DNA of 64,000 nt from RH2-MAG17b sp050745265 (GTDB lineage: Bacteria; Acidobacteriota; Terriglobia; UBA7540): positions 1-64,000 of the forward strand of contig JBOGKE010000175.1 in NCBI GenBank assembly GCA_050745265.1, written 5' to 3'. The notes under the pieces are model-generated. The model was not told the origin of the DNA and did not search any database. It was given only the letters and a program-made list of their open reading frames with translations. This document shows, in pieces, positions 41,725-50,412 of the stretch; the first letter of the stretch is position 1; each line of letters starts with the position of its first letter. Position numbers and translations under genes: made by a program.

Positions 41725-42183
41725 TCAGTCGTACCCGCGGTAATCCCACACCTGGATCCGTTTTCTGCTGTCAAGCTCAATTTCCGCCAAATAGGGCCGC
41801 ATGTTCTGCGGCCGTACTTTGAGGACCAGCGCTCGCGTGCTTTCCCCTTGCTTGTAGACCACCGTGAAGAGCACGTTTCTCTTCGCGTGGGTTCCGTCCG
41901 GCTTGATTTTCCAGTCGAGCTTCAGGTGTCGAACCTCGGAGCTGAGCTGCGGCCGATATTGCATAAGGGTGATCGACCTGTAGGGAATCGTCACCGACCC
42001 CTGGGAGCATCGAAACGTCAGGGCGACCTGTGAAAGTTCGAGATTGCCGCCGCAGCCGCTCGGAAACAGTTCCGTTCCGCCGGCGTAGTAGAAGTCCGGT
42101 GAGGTCCCGCGAACATGAGCGAACGCTGGCGCAACGCCGAGGAGCAATAACAGAACGGCCCAGTGCGCGTTTCTTCTTTTCAT
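41725..42183 (-). CDS. Hypothetical exported protein
   Basis: The 152-residue protein begins MKRRNAHWAVLLLLLGVAPAFA, a clear signal peptide with an AFA cleavage site. I therefore start at 42183 rather than the longer frame to 42267. The mature part is beta-rich with a GCGG..FRCSQGS cysteine pair that could form a disulfide, and a PYRSITLMQYRP stretch. I recognise no family. It converges on the VWFA-related gene and follows a TonB-C protein gene on the same strand. Confidence 0.72.
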   Translation of the reverse strand: MKRRNAHWAVLLLLLGVAPAFAHVRGTSPDFYYAGGTELFPSGCGGNLELSQVALTFRCSQGSVTIPYRSITLMQYRPQLSSEVRHLKLDWKIKPDGTHAKRNVLFTVVYKQGESTRALVLKVRPQNMRPYLAEIELDSRKRIQVWDYRGYD

Positions 42184-42268
42184 CGAAAACCCTGTCGTAC
42201 TGAAGCAGCTTACCGCCCTCGAGCCAAATTGAAAAGGGATTATCGGGCGCAGCTCGCGATACCGCATT

Positions 42269-43018
42269 TCAGTTGGCTGAGATCAGACTCGACGCTTCAT
42301 TTCGCGCGGCGCGGAGGCGCGCCGTTCCGGCATCATTGTCCACCGGAACCCGCGCTTCCGCGTACCAGGGAACGCTCAGGTTTCCCCAGCGCGCCGGACG
42401 GAATCTCCAGCGCGATACTGTCTGTCTCGCCTCTTCGAATTGCGCAACCGTTCCCGACAACTGCGTGCAGTCTACCACGAGACCCGTCTCGCTGACCAGC
42501 ACGCGCACCGTGACGAACGGGTGTCCGGGTGGGATGGCCGAATGTTTCGGTGGCCGGGGAGGCCGCACCGATCGGGCCAGGAACTTGTCGGGTTCGGGAG
42601 GAAAACTCCTAAGGTTTCGCTCGATCAAGCTGAAGTCGACCTTGACTGTGGTCTGAAACGCCGCCGGCCCGGCGGCTGTAACAAACGGTCGGTAAACCCA
42701 CTTCTTGATCGCCTGCAGTGCCGCCGCGGCGAGGAACGGATGTCCCCGCACCACATGAGCCCGCATTACTCTTCCAGCACAATCGACCGTCAGCAAAACG
42801 GCGACCTTGCCTCGAATGTAGTTGATCCTGGCGAGCGGCGGATAATGGGGACGCGGCTCGCTCAGGAGCAACCGCGTTGCGGAGCGCTGATTCAGGCGGA
42901 ACGGGGCTGTTCCGGGCGCTGCGGCGCATGGCCGCGCTACTCCTGCCGCCCAAACAGAGCCGAGGCAGCCGAAAAACGCTAACACGAGAGTACCGGCCTT
43001 AAGTCGCCCGTACCTCAT
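42269..43018 (-). CDS. Exported protein with two TonB C-terminal-like domains
   Basis: The 249-residue protein has a signal or anchor segment (about residues 8-25) and two tandem TonB-C-like modules. The first (about 55-130) has EPRPHYPPLARINYIRGKVAVLLTVD and AAALQAIKKWVYRPF. The second (about 160-230) has VTVRVLVSETGLVV and ARQTVSRWRFRPAR. In energy transduction such a domain contacts the TonB box of outer-membrane receptors, but here the N-terminal part is short and no ExbBD is nearby. It may be a stand-alone TonB-like protein. The start overlaps the end of acpS by 20 bases; a TTG at 43027 is an alternative. Confidence 0.8.
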   Translation of the reverse strand: MRYGRLKAGTLVLAFFGCLGSVWAAGVARPCAAAPGTAPFRLNQRSATRLLLSEPRPHYPPLARINYIRGKVAVLLTVDCAGRVMRAHVVRGHPFLAAAALQAIKKWVYRPFVTAAGPAAFQTTVKVDFSLIERNLRSFPPEPDKFLARSVRPPRPPKHSAIPPGHPFVTVRVLVSETGLVVDCTQLSGTVAQFEEARQTVSRWRFRPARWGNLSVPWYAEARVPVDNDAGTARLRAARNEASSLISAN

Positions 43019-43394
43019 CGGACTCAAAGATCACCTGCGCCATCGCGTAACGGTGCGCGTGCGAGAGCGACACCGCCATTCGCGCCACGCCCATCTCGCG
43101 AGCAATCGCTTCGGCGCGTCCCCTGAGGACCAAATCCGGCCTACCACCCGGCTGGTGGACAATCTCCACATCAAGCCAGCGAACCCCCGCCTTCCATCCG
43201 GTACCCAGCGCCTTAAATGCGGCTTCCTTGGCGGCGAAGCGCGCGGCGTACCGCTCGGCCGTATCCTTGAATCGCTCGCAATAAGCAATCTCACCGGGTG
43301 TGTAGATTCGGTTCCGGAAGCGCCCTCCGTAACGCTTGATGCTCTCCCTGATCCGGTGGGTGTCAGCGATGTCGATGCCTGTTCCTACAATCAT
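42999..43394 (-). CDS. acpS: Holo-[acyl-carrier-protein] synthase
   Basis: The 131-residue enzyme transfers 4'-phosphopantetheine from coenzyme A to acyl carrier protein. The N-terminal metal motif GTGIDIADTHRI and the ERYAARFAAKEAAFKALG helix are complete, as is the LSHAHRYAMAQV end. It is the normal size for AcpS. The ATG at 43394 is the family start. It overlaps the downstream TonB-C protein gene by 20 bases, suggesting co-translation. Confidence 0.95.
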   Translation of the reverse strand: MIVGTGIDIADTHRIRESIKRYGGRFRNRIYTPGEIAYCERFKDTAERYAARFAAKEAAFKALGTGWKAGVRWLDVEIVHQPGGRPDLVLRGRAEAIAREMGVARMAVSLSHAHRYAMAQVIFESDEVRAT

Positions 43395-43550
43395 TCAGGT
43401 ACTGCCTCGCCTCAGTGTCGGTGAGCTTCTCTGCGCCTCATCATACCACGCCGAAGGCGTGACCTTTCGCCCGACTTGCCCGCCGGTTGCGACCGAAAAG
43501 GCGCCCTGTGTTACGATTAGGAAATTCCGCCGGAAGTTCGGAGATCGCTC

Positions 43551-44165
43551 GTGAATGATGATCGAATGCCTGAAATCGAATACCGGCGCCGCACGCCTCG
43601 CGTCCGGGCGGACGGGAACGCCGTCCTGATCGCAGCAATTCTATTGGCGCTGCTGCTGAGCGCTCCAGCCCCGGGCGGTTTCGCCGCCGGTCGTGCAGCC
43701 GGTCAGCGGCTGAGCCTGATCTCGTCCGCGTTCAATGCGCAAGGAATGATTCCCAGCCGCTATACCTGCTCCGGCGCGAATGTATCTCCCGCGCTGATGT
43801 GGGCCAACCCGCCCGCGGGAACGCGCAGCTTCGCTCTGATTGTGACCGATCCGGATGCGCCGGGCGGCACGTTTACGCACTGGGTTGCATTTAATCTGCC
43901 GCCCGGGCAGCACCGCCTCTCTGAAGGGCTTCCCCAACGCGCGCAAATCGCCGCCGGAGGAGCGCAGGGATCGAACGATTTCCCCGGCATCGGCTACGAA
44001 GGTCCGTGCCCGCCTCCGGGGAATCCCCACCATTATTTCTTCCGGTTGTACGCGCTCGATTGCCGCTTGCCGTTGAAGCCTGGGGCAACGCGCGGGCAGG
44101 TGGAACGAGCCATGAAAGGACACGTGCTGGGCGAGGCTGTGCTGACGGGCCTCTTCGGGCGCTGA
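43551..44165 (+). CDS. Exported YbhB/PEBP-family protein
   Basis: The 204-residue protein has a signal segment (about residues 25-45, VLIAAILLALLLSAPAP) and a phosphatidylethanolamine-binding-like domain with SAFNAQGMIPSRYTCSG, ALIVTDPDAPGGTFTHWVAFN and GPCPPPGNPHHYFFRLYAL. These are the ligand-pocket motifs (D-P-D-x-P and the G-P-x-PP-G-x-x-H loop) of the Raf kinase inhibitor-like/YbhB group. The function of bacterial members is not well known. The start is uncertain by a few codons, since another ATG is 5 codons downstream. Confidence 0.9.
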   Translation: MNDDRMPEIEYRRRTPRVRADGNAVLIAAILLALLLSAPAPGGFAAGRAAGQRLSLISSAFNAQGMIPSRYTCSGANVSPALMWANPPAGTRSFALIVTDPDAPGGTFTHWVAFNLPPGQHRLSEGLPQRAQIAAGGAQGSNDFPGIGYEGPCPPPGNPHHYFFRLYALDCRLPLKPGATRGQVERAMKGHVLGEAVLTGLFGR

Positions 44166-44191
44166 GCGAGCGTGGCGCCGGGCTTTACACG

Positions 44192-44323
44192 CTGCGGAAA
44201 AATGCACTGCGAACGGTCATTCTGAGCGAAGCGAAGAATCCCTGCATGTAAAAATCAAACAAATACGGAGATTCTTCGTCGCCTGCGGCTCCTCAGGATG
44301 ACAGTTTCCGGGTTTTTCCGCAG
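44192..44323. repeat. Palindromic MITE-like element, copy after the PEBP gene
   Basis: A complete copy: outer CTGCGGAAAAA (44192-44202) pairs with TTTTTCCGCAG (44313-44323), and inner GTCATTCTGAGCGAAGCGAA pairs with GCTCCTCAGGATGACA. The loop region holds CCCTGCATGTAAAAATCAAAC. It is 132 bases long and the clearest member for defining the ends. A GCCGCCC...GGGCGGCGCTAC repeat follows at about 44342-44393. Confidence 0.85.
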
Positions 44324-44433
44324 GCTGTTTAGCTCGACATCTGCCGCCCCATTCGCTTCGCTCAGGGCAGGCTCTGAAGGGCGGCGCTACAGTAGAGCCA
44401 GAGCACAACGGAGCAGCAGGACTCGCCATTCTC

Positions 44434-45942
44434 TTGACTACTTTCATCGAGCGGCTCTTCTCTAAACGACTCGTTCTCTGCCTGGCGGCTGGCGCCAGCG
44501 TCGTGCTTCTCCTCTGGCCGGTGGAGCGGCTAAGGAGCGAGAATTTTGTTATTTACCTCTCGAACCAGCACAAACTGATTCCGGTTGAGAACATCGACGG
44601 CGTCACCTACCTGCCGCTCACTCCACTGCTGGCGCTAAAGGGACAAGTCAGCGGAGCGCAGGAAAAGCGCAGCTCGCTTAAGGTCCGGGTCGGCGGAACC
44701 GAACTGCAATTTCACGACAACCGGAGCCAGGTTCAGGTCGGAAAGTTTACGGTTACGCTCCCGCAGCCCGTTCTTCGGTATAACGGCACTTGGATGGCGC
44801 CCGCGAGTTTCATTTCGGGGGTGTTATCGCAGGTCAGCGGCGAGCCCATTCTCTATCATCCGGGGTCGCGCCGTATTTTTGTCGGCGACGTTCACCCTCT
44901 CTCCTACTCCGTTCATCTCCAGAAGCTGCCTACCGGCGCGCGCCTGGAGATTCAGTTCACGGGTCCGGTGGCGGCACAGTCGGCCGCGAGCAACGGCAAA
45001 TGGCTGCTGTTTCTGGGCGGCGCCGCGATCGAGCCGCTCGAGTCCGTGATCCACTTTCAGGACCCCTACGTGAAGGAGCTTGCGTTCGACGACCAGGACG
45101 GGCGCCCTAAGCTGATCATCACGCCCGGCGTCGAGGGTCTGAACTTTTACCCGGTGTTGACGCCGAATCGTGAAAGTCTGGTCGCGGATTTCCGCATGCC
45201 CAAGGGCGCCGCACTGCCCCAGGCTGCGGCGTCGAACCGCGGAGCGGCCGCCGCGATTGCGGGCCACGCGGCGAAACCAACCGCGCCTCCCGCCAACGCT
45301 TCCGCCGCCCCGGTCCCGCAATTGCCCGCCATCGTGCTCGATGCAGGGCACGGCGGGGCCGACCCCGGCGCCCGCAGCCGCAACGGAGTCCTGGAAAAGA
45401 ACCTTGACGCGGTCATCGTCGAGCAAGTGGCCGCGGCGCTCGACGCAACTCACAAATACCGGATCGTGTTCTCGCGCAGCGGCGACAATGACCCGAGCAT
45501 CGAGCAGCGCACCGAGATCGCAAACGTTGCGCGGCCCGCGGCATTCCTCACCTTCCACGCCGGCGATATGGGCAGCCATTCCCCGGTCGTTCGCGTTTAC
45601 ACCTATGCGCCGCCGTCGCCCTTCGTGCCGAGCTCGAGCACGCCGGCGCCCTCGTCGTTCGTTCCCTGGAGGCTGGCTCAAGACGGTAGCGAGGCAAAGA
45701 GCAGGAAACTCGCGACGGCCCTTGCGCAGCGCTTCGCTTCCATTCAGGGAGCGACGGCGCCCGCGCCGGTCGCCGCGCCGGTGCGGCAGCTCCGCAGCAT
45801 CGCCGGGCCAGCGGTGGCGATTGAAATCGGCTCGCTCTCTCCCGCGCAGGACGCCGGCGCGCTGGCTCAGCCTGCATTTCAGAAGCAGCTTGCGGCAGCC
45901 GTCGCCGCTGCGATCGCGGAGTTCGGGGGTTCGCCGCCATGA
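44434..45942 (+). CDS. N-acetylmuramoyl-L-alanine amidase with N-terminal copper-amine-oxidase-like domain
   Basis: The 502-residue protein has an N-terminal membrane or signal helix (about residues 11-28) and a substrate-binding-like domain (about 35-250, with VTYLPLTPLLALKGQ and WMAPASFISGVLSQV, like copper amine oxidase N-terminal repeats). Its C-terminal zinc amidase_3 domain (about 295-500) carries the zinc ligands in IVLDAGHGGADPG, GVLEKNLD, FLTFHAGD and the glutamate in AIEIGSLS. It cleaves the bond between MurNAc and L-Ala in peptidoglycan. The start is a TTG at 44434; no ATG gives a better N-terminus. It overlaps the GerMN gene by 4 bases, and the pair likely forms an operon. Confidence 0.88.
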   Translation: MTTFIERLFSKRLVLCLAAGASVVLLLWPVERLRSENFVIYLSNQHKLIPVENIDGVTYLPLTPLLALKGQVSGAQEKRSSLKVRVGGTELQFHDNRSQVQVGKFTVTLPQPVLRYNGTWMAPASFISGVLSQVSGEPILYHPGSRRIFVGDVHPLSYSVHLQKLPTGARLEIQFTGPVAAQSAASNGKWLLFLGGAAIEPLESVIHFQDPYVKELAFDDQDGRPKLIITPGVEGLNFYPVLTPNRESLVADFRMPKGAALPQAAASNRGAAAAIAGHAAKPTAPPANASAAPVPQLPAIVLDAGHGGADPGARSRNGVLEKNLDAVIVEQVAAALDATHKYRIVFSRSGDNDPSIEQRTEIANVARPAAFLTFHAGDMGSHSPVVRVYTYAPPSPFVPSSSTPAPSSFVPWRLAQDGSEAKSRKLATALAQRFASIQGATAPAPVAAPVRQLRSIAGPAVAIEIGSLSPAQDAGALAQPAFQKQLAAAVAAAIAEFGGSPP

Positions 45943-46562
45943 CGAGGCGCACCCTGGTGATCGCTTTAATCGTCATTCCGCTGCTCGTAATCAGCGGGCT
46001 CTATCTTCGCTCGCTCATGCGCCGGGCGTTTTTTGAGAATCGCCCGCGCCCCGAAGCTGAAATGACCGCTCAGCTCCAGCAACAGGCGCTGCAAGCGGGC
46101 TCGGCCGGGCAGCGAACCGTTACGCTGTACTTCCCAGACTACGACTCGGGGACGCTCGTCTCGGAAACCCGGCAGATCGCGCTCGCGCCGAACAACGAAG
46201 ACCGCATCCGCCAGATTGTCCTCGCTCTCGTCGCCGGCTCACAGCAGAAGCACGCGCGGCCGCTGCCCACGTCGACCGCCGTGCGCGCCGTGTTTCTCAG
46301 CGACGACGGCACCGCGTATCTCGATTTTTCCACTGACGTCACGAAAGATTTCCCAACGGGGATCGAAAGCGAAATCCTCGCGCTCCGGTCGGTGGTCGAT
46401 TCGGTGGCGGCAAGCATTCCCGAGGTCCGTCGCATGAAGTTCCTCGTTCAGGGCCAGGAAGTGGATACGCTCGACGGTCACGCCGATCTCACGGGCTTCT
46501 ACGCGCCCGACACAAACCCTACGCAAGCCAGCGCCAGCCCTGCGCCGGCAACCCCCTACTGA
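45939..46562 (+). CDS. GerMN-domain membrane-anchored protein
   Basis: The 207-residue protein has one N-terminal membrane anchor (about residues 5-25) and a GerMN domain at about 58-180 (VTLYFPDYDSGTLVSETRQI, ILALVAGSQQKHA, LPTSTAVRAVFLSDDGTAYL and EVRRMKFLVQGQEVDTL). GerMN modules occur in Gram-positive GerM and in Gram-negative envelope proteins next to amidases, where a peptidoglycan-linked role is inferred. ATGA overlap with the amidase shows translational coupling. The C-terminal tail is Ala/Pro-rich. Confidence 0.86.
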   Translation: MTRRTLVIALIVIPLLVISGLYLRSLMRRAFFENRPRPEAEMTAQLQQQALQAGSAGQRTVTLYFPDYDSGTLVSETRQIALAPNNEDRIRQIVLALVAGSQQKHARPLPTSTAVRAVFLSDDGTAYLDFSTDVTKDFPTGIESEILALRSVVDSVAASIPEVRRMKFLVQGQEVDTLDGHADLTGFYAPDTNPTQASASPAPATPY

Positions 46563-46595
46563 AGATTACACATTGTAGTGAACGAAACGCTGTAG

Positions 46596-46619
46596 CGGCG
46601 GTCTGCGACCGCCGGTTTT
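46596..46619 (+). terminator. Probable terminator after the amidase-GerMN pair
   Basis: CGGCGGTC (46596-46603) pairs with GACCGCCG (46607-46614) over a 3-base loop and is followed by GTTTTC. It is 33 bases after the GerMN stop codon. It is itself part of a larger inverted repeat whose outer arms, CTGTAGCGGCG and CGCCGCTACAG, span 46590-46664. Confidence 0.55.
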
Positions 46620-46737
46620 CGGCGCTCCCTTCCTGCGTCAGGGCAGGCTCCGAGCGCCGCTACAGAGAAAGAGCCTCGGGGCGCTTTCGGAAAATTTCGA
46701 GCATCGCGCCTTCGCGCCGCGCCCTTTTTAGAGCTTC

Positions 46738-48057
46738 TCAGGCGTTGGTGCGCGAACGAATGGCTTGGGTCGCGCGCAGCGCCGCGGCGGCGACGTCGTT
46801 ATTGCGGTCGTGTGTGAGGGGGGAAAGGTGCGAGAGGCTTGAAGCGTCGCCGGAATACATGAGGACGACGCAGAGTTTGCGCCGGATGGTGGAGTTGCTG
46901 TCATTCAGGTAAGGATAGACCGCCGCCAGAAGGTCTTTTCGGCGCGTCAGCTCGATCAGGTAGCTTTGAGCCACGTCGCCGTGGGTGCGCGAATCGAGCG
47001 CGTCCACAAGGTCTCTGAGCCGCTGAGTCTGACCGATGGAAACCAGCGCGAAGAGAATCGCAAGCCTCACGCCCGCGTGCTTTTCGACGCTCATGCGCTG
47101 GTTGAGGGCATTCAAAGCGGCGGAATCGCGCGCTCGCGCCAGGCCTTCGGCGGCGTACTCACGCTGATCTCTGTCCGGGCTCTGGAGCGCGGTGAGGAAC
47201 ACCGGGTCGGAGGAGGGATTACCGATGAAAGCGAGCCCATCGAGCGCCGCGTTGCGGGTGTTCTTGTCGGTGTCGGTCTGATAAATCTGCTGCAGCTTCG
47301 GCACGGCGGACTGCGTGCGGAGAATGCCCACGGTGATGCACGCCGATTGCCTCACGGACTTGCTCGGCGAATCGAGCAAGTCGGCAACCTGCGGGCCCGC
47401 CGAAATCTCCTTGATTTTGCTGAGCGAGTCGAGTGAGTCTACGGCGAGCTCCTCGTCCGGCGAATGTGCGGCTTTGACGAGCTGCGGAACGGCCTCGCGA
47501 GCCGTCAGAATTCCAAGGCCCCGTGCGGCGTCACGGGAGGCCTGAATCGAGCGCGTGTCTTCCAACGCCGCCTCGAGCGCGCTGATCGACCGGGGGTCCA
47601 CCCTGATCCCCGGACTGACGCGCGTGGTGTCGTTCTGGATCCACGCCACGGTATTGTTGTAGCTCCGCTTGAACGTGCCGCTGAATCCGAGCGCGGGGAC
47701 GTTGCCGGTGTACCACCCAACCAGGGCGTCAACCGCGAGCGTTCGCACGTCCGGGTCCGAATCGTGAGAGGCAAAAACCAAGCCGTCGAGCGCGCCCGTA
47801 GTGTGCAGCTTTTCGAGGGCTACAATCACGCTCTTGCGTACCTTCGTGCTCGGGTCTTTCAAAGCCGCCGTGAGCGCGGGCACGGTCGAGGTGTCACCCG
47901 AATTGCCCAAATCCCGCGCCGCTCTGGCGCGGATGTTCGCGTCCGTGCTTTTCAGCTCGTCGGTGAGCGGGTTAACGGCTTGCTGCGAGCGCGCCTGAAG
48001 ACCGAGGCAAAGGATTCCCAGCAAAACCGCCGCGCCGCACCGGCAAACACGCTTCAT
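46738..48057 (-). CDS. Exported HEAT-repeat protein
   Basis: The 439-residue protein begins with a signal peptide (MKRVCRCGAAVLLGILCLG) followed by about 10 HEAT/PBS-type helical repeats, each about 31-36 residues. Examples are NIRARAARDLGNSGDTSTVP, KVRKSVIVALEKL, SVRQSACITVGILRTQSAVP and DQREYAAEGLARARDSAALN. It is probably a scaffold in the periplasm. I start at ATG 48057, which follows GGAGAGGAGAGAATCTC; the frame upstream is not coding. Middle residues about 115-150 interrupt the repeats with a loop-rich segment. Partner unknown. Confidence 0.85.
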   Translation of the reverse strand: MKRVCRCGAAVLLGILCLGLQARSQQAVNPLTDELKSTDANIRARAARDLGNSGDTSTVPALTAALKDPSTKVRKSVIVALEKLHTTGALDGLVFASHDSDPDVRTLAVDALVGWYTGNVPALGFSGTFKRSYNNTVAWIQNDTTRVSPGIRVDPRSISALEAALEDTRSIQASRDAARGLGILTAREAVPQLVKAAHSPDEELAVDSLDSLSKIKEISAGPQVADLLDSPSKSVRQSACITVGILRTQSAVPKLQQIYQTDTDKNTRNAALDGLAFIGNPSSDPVFLTALQSPDRDQREYAAEGLARARDSAALNALNQRMSVEKHAGVRLAILFALVSIGQTQRLRDLVDALDSRTHGDVAQSYLIELTRRKDLLAAVYPYLNDSNSTIRRKLCVVLMYSGDASSLSHLSPLTHDRNNDVAAAALRATQAIRSRTNA

Positions 48058-48254
48058 GAGATTCTCTCCTCTCCCCCTCCGCAACCCGCAGCCGCGCAGC
48101 CTAAGCGGCTCTGTCTCAGTATACATCGCCGGGGATTCACGACTTAAGTCGTCGCGTTCGCCGCCTCCCAACCGATATCCTGAGTGTGGATCGGGCGCTC
48201 GACGAGCGCCACCTGGCAACAGCACAACGCCGGGCAAAGATCGCGGGAGGGAAA

Positions 48255-48515
48255 ATGGCCTATGTGATTGCCGAGCCTTGCATCGGCACGAAGGATACCG
48301 CGTGCGTGGATGTCTGCCCCGTCGATTGCATCCATCCGCGCAAGGACGAAGGAAATTTCGCCGACGCGACGCAGATTTATATCGACCCCGTGGAGTGCAT
48401 CGATTGCGGCGCGTGCGTTCCCGTGTGCCCCGTGTCTGCGATTTTCCCCGTGGACGATCTTCCCGAGAAGTGGAAATCGTTCACGGACATAAATGCCAAG
48501 TATTACCAGCACTAG
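48255..48515 (+). CDS. fdxA: 7Fe-type ferredoxin
   Basis: The 86-residue electron carrier begins MAYVIAEPCIGTKDTACVDV. The first motif is C-x7-C-x3-C-P (CIGTKDTACVDVCP), followed by VDC, and the second is CIDCGACVPVCP. This is the Thermus/Bacillus 7Fe pattern, with a [3Fe-4S] and a [4Fe-4S] cluster. The C-terminal VDDLPEKWKSFTDIN tail is also typical. The ATG at 48255 has GGGAGG 5-6 bases upstream, so the longer frame to 48186 is not used. It is divergent from the HEAT-repeat gene. The symbol follows the common annotation. Confidence 0.93.
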   Translation: MAYVIAEPCIGTKDTACVDVCPVDCIHPRKDEGNFADATQIYIDPVECIDCGACVPVCPVSAIFPVDDLPEKWKSFTDINAKYYQH

Positions 48516-48570
48516 CCCGGCGGCTGTAACAGCGTTCCGCGAACGCGGAGGCGTTCGCCAGGCTCCGGGG

Positions 48571-50412
48571 CTACGCGTTGTTTTCTTGGTCGCCCGGGGG
48601 CGCCTTCGAGCCCATGAGTGACCGGCGATAGGATCCGAGAATGTCATCGAGCGAGATCACGCCTTCAAGGCGCGAGAGGTCGGCGCGATTGAGGACCGGA
48701 AGAAGGGGGCGCTCACCCATGATTCGCAGCGCCACGTCGAGCGTCTGATCCGGATGCACCCACGTCAAGCGCGTGCGGGATGAGAGCTGGTTGAGTGTTG
48801 CCCCGCTGTTGTCGTGCAAGGCTTCGAGTTCCAGCACCTCCTTCGTTATAGCGCTCCACGCGTCTTCGCGGGGATTCGACTGCCGGACAAGGAAGACGGA
48901 GGTGTTCTGTCCTCCGGCCCGTTCGAGCGCCTGCGAGACCGTCTCGCTGCCAAGCAGAATCGGGCCGTCGGCGGGCCTCATGGCATCCTCGACGCGCAAC
49001 ACGGTCTCCTCCCGCTGCTCCTCCATCGAGGGAAGCTCAACGTTATCCTGGCGCGACAAAAGATCGAACAGCGCCACCGATTGATACCTTCGCGAGATCA
49101 GATAAGCGATGGTGTTCGAGACCATGACCGGCAGGATGATGGAATAGTTCCCGCTCACTTCCAAGACCATAAACACGGACGTCATCGGCACGCGCAAAAA
49201 GCCGGCGAACAGCGTGCCCATGCCAACCAGCGCATAGGCGCCGACGGGCCCGGTAAGCGCCGGGAAGAAATGATGCTCCACGCCGCCGACTGCACCACCG
49301 AGCATGGCGCCGATAAACATCGTGGGCGCGAACATTCCGCCCGGCGTGCCGCTGGTAAACGAAAGCGTCGTGGCAACGATTTTGAAGACGGCGAGCGCCG
49401 CCAGAATTTCCCACGTGTATTCGCCCTGCATCGCCTGGTCGATGGAATAATATCCGGCGCCCATCACCTGCGGGAACCGCAAGGCGATCACACCGACGGC
49501 CAAGCCGGCCAGAGCGGGCTGCACATAATACGTCCATGAAGGCAGCGCCTTGAGCCGCGGCCGCAAGCTGGCGACCAGCTTGACAAACAACAGGGACGCA
49601 AAGCCGCCGATGACGCCAAGCACGGCGTAGGCCAGAAACTCCGAGGCATTCGCCAGCCGATACGGAGGAACGCGAAAAAGGGGCTCTGACCCGAGAAACA
49701 CTCGCAGCACGACCACGCTCGCCACCGCCGAGAGAATGACCGCGCCCAGCACTCCGGCATTCCATTGGCCGATGACCTCTTCCAGCACGAAAACGGTGGC
49801 CGAGATGGGAGCGTTGAATGCTGCGGCGAGTCCTGCGGCCGCTCCAACGGGAGCAATCATGCGGATTTTATCGCGCGATAGGCGTAGGCGACGGCCGATC
49901 GACGACGCGATGCCGGCGCCGATCTGCAGCGATGGGTCTTCGGGCCCGAGTGACTGCCCGCTTCCAATCGCAAGCGCGCATAGCAGAAATTTCCCCACCA
50001 CCGTGCGCGAAGCAATGTAGCCATCGTAGATGTAGACTGCCGCCTTGGTCTGGTTCACGCCGCTGCCCCGCACGCCCCGGAAAAACCGCATGACGCAGGC
50101 GCCGATCAACAGCCCCACGATGGTGGGCATCAGCAGCAGGCGCCAGGGAGATGCCGTCAGACCCGAGCCAAACAACACGATGTGGGTCCACTCGATCGCG
50201 ATTTTGAAACAGACCACCAGGAGACCGGACCCGACCCCGATCAAAACCGCAAGGAACAGGAAGAGGTTGCCTTCGCGTAGCGACAGAGCATGCACGAGGA
50301 AGGCGCCGCTCCTGCGAAGGAGCGCGAAAACAGTTTCGCGAGGCGCGGCGGGTAAAGGCGTTTCTGCGGGAGGCGCGCTCGGCTGGGGCTGCGCCGGGAG
50401 TTCTTCTTTCAC
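48571..50412 (-). CDS. CLC-family chloride channel/antiporter with CBS domains
   Basis: The 613-residue membrane protein has the CLC core (about residues 45-450) and paired CBS domains at the C-terminus (about 470-600). Core motifs are GVRGSGVNQTKAAVYIYDG (anion site, in the position of GSGIP), GPEDPSLQIGAG (in the position of GREGPTVQ, keeping the gating glutamate) and FNAPISATVFVLEE (keeping the internal glutamate pair). The GSGVNQ and GPEDP variants mark a bacterial subgroup. CBS domains suggest nucleotide control. The GTG start at 50412 directly follows the stop of the TPR gene upstream, so the two are coupled. Confidence 0.92.
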   Translation of the reverse strand: MKEELPAQPQPSAPPAETPLPAAPRETVFALLRRSGAFLVHALSLREGNLFLFLAVLIGVGSGLLVVCFKIAIEWTHIVLFGSGLTASPWRLLLMPTIVGLLIGACVMRFFRGVRGSGVNQTKAAVYIYDGYIASRTVVGKFLLCALAIGSGQSLGPEDPSLQIGAGIASSIGRRLRLSRDKIRMIAPVGAAAGLAAAFNAPISATVFVLEEVIGQWNAGVLGAVILSAVASVVVLRVFLGSEPLFRVPPYRLANASEFLAYAVLGVIGGFASLLFVKLVASLRPRLKALPSWTYYVQPALAGLAVGVIALRFPQVMGAGYYSIDQAMQGEYTWEILAALAVFKIVATTLSFTSGTPGGMFAPTMFIGAMLGGAVGGVEHHFFPALTGPVGAYALVGMGTLFAGFLRVPMTSVFMVLEVSGNYSIILPVMVSNTIAYLISRRYQSVALFDLLSRQDNVELPSMEEQREETVLRVEDAMRPADGPILLGSETVSQALERAGGQNTSVFLVRQSNPREDAWSAITKEVLELEALHDNSGATLNQLSSRTRLTWVHPDQTLDVALRIMGERPLLPVLNRADLSRLEGVISLDDILGSYRRSLMGSKAPPGDQENNA

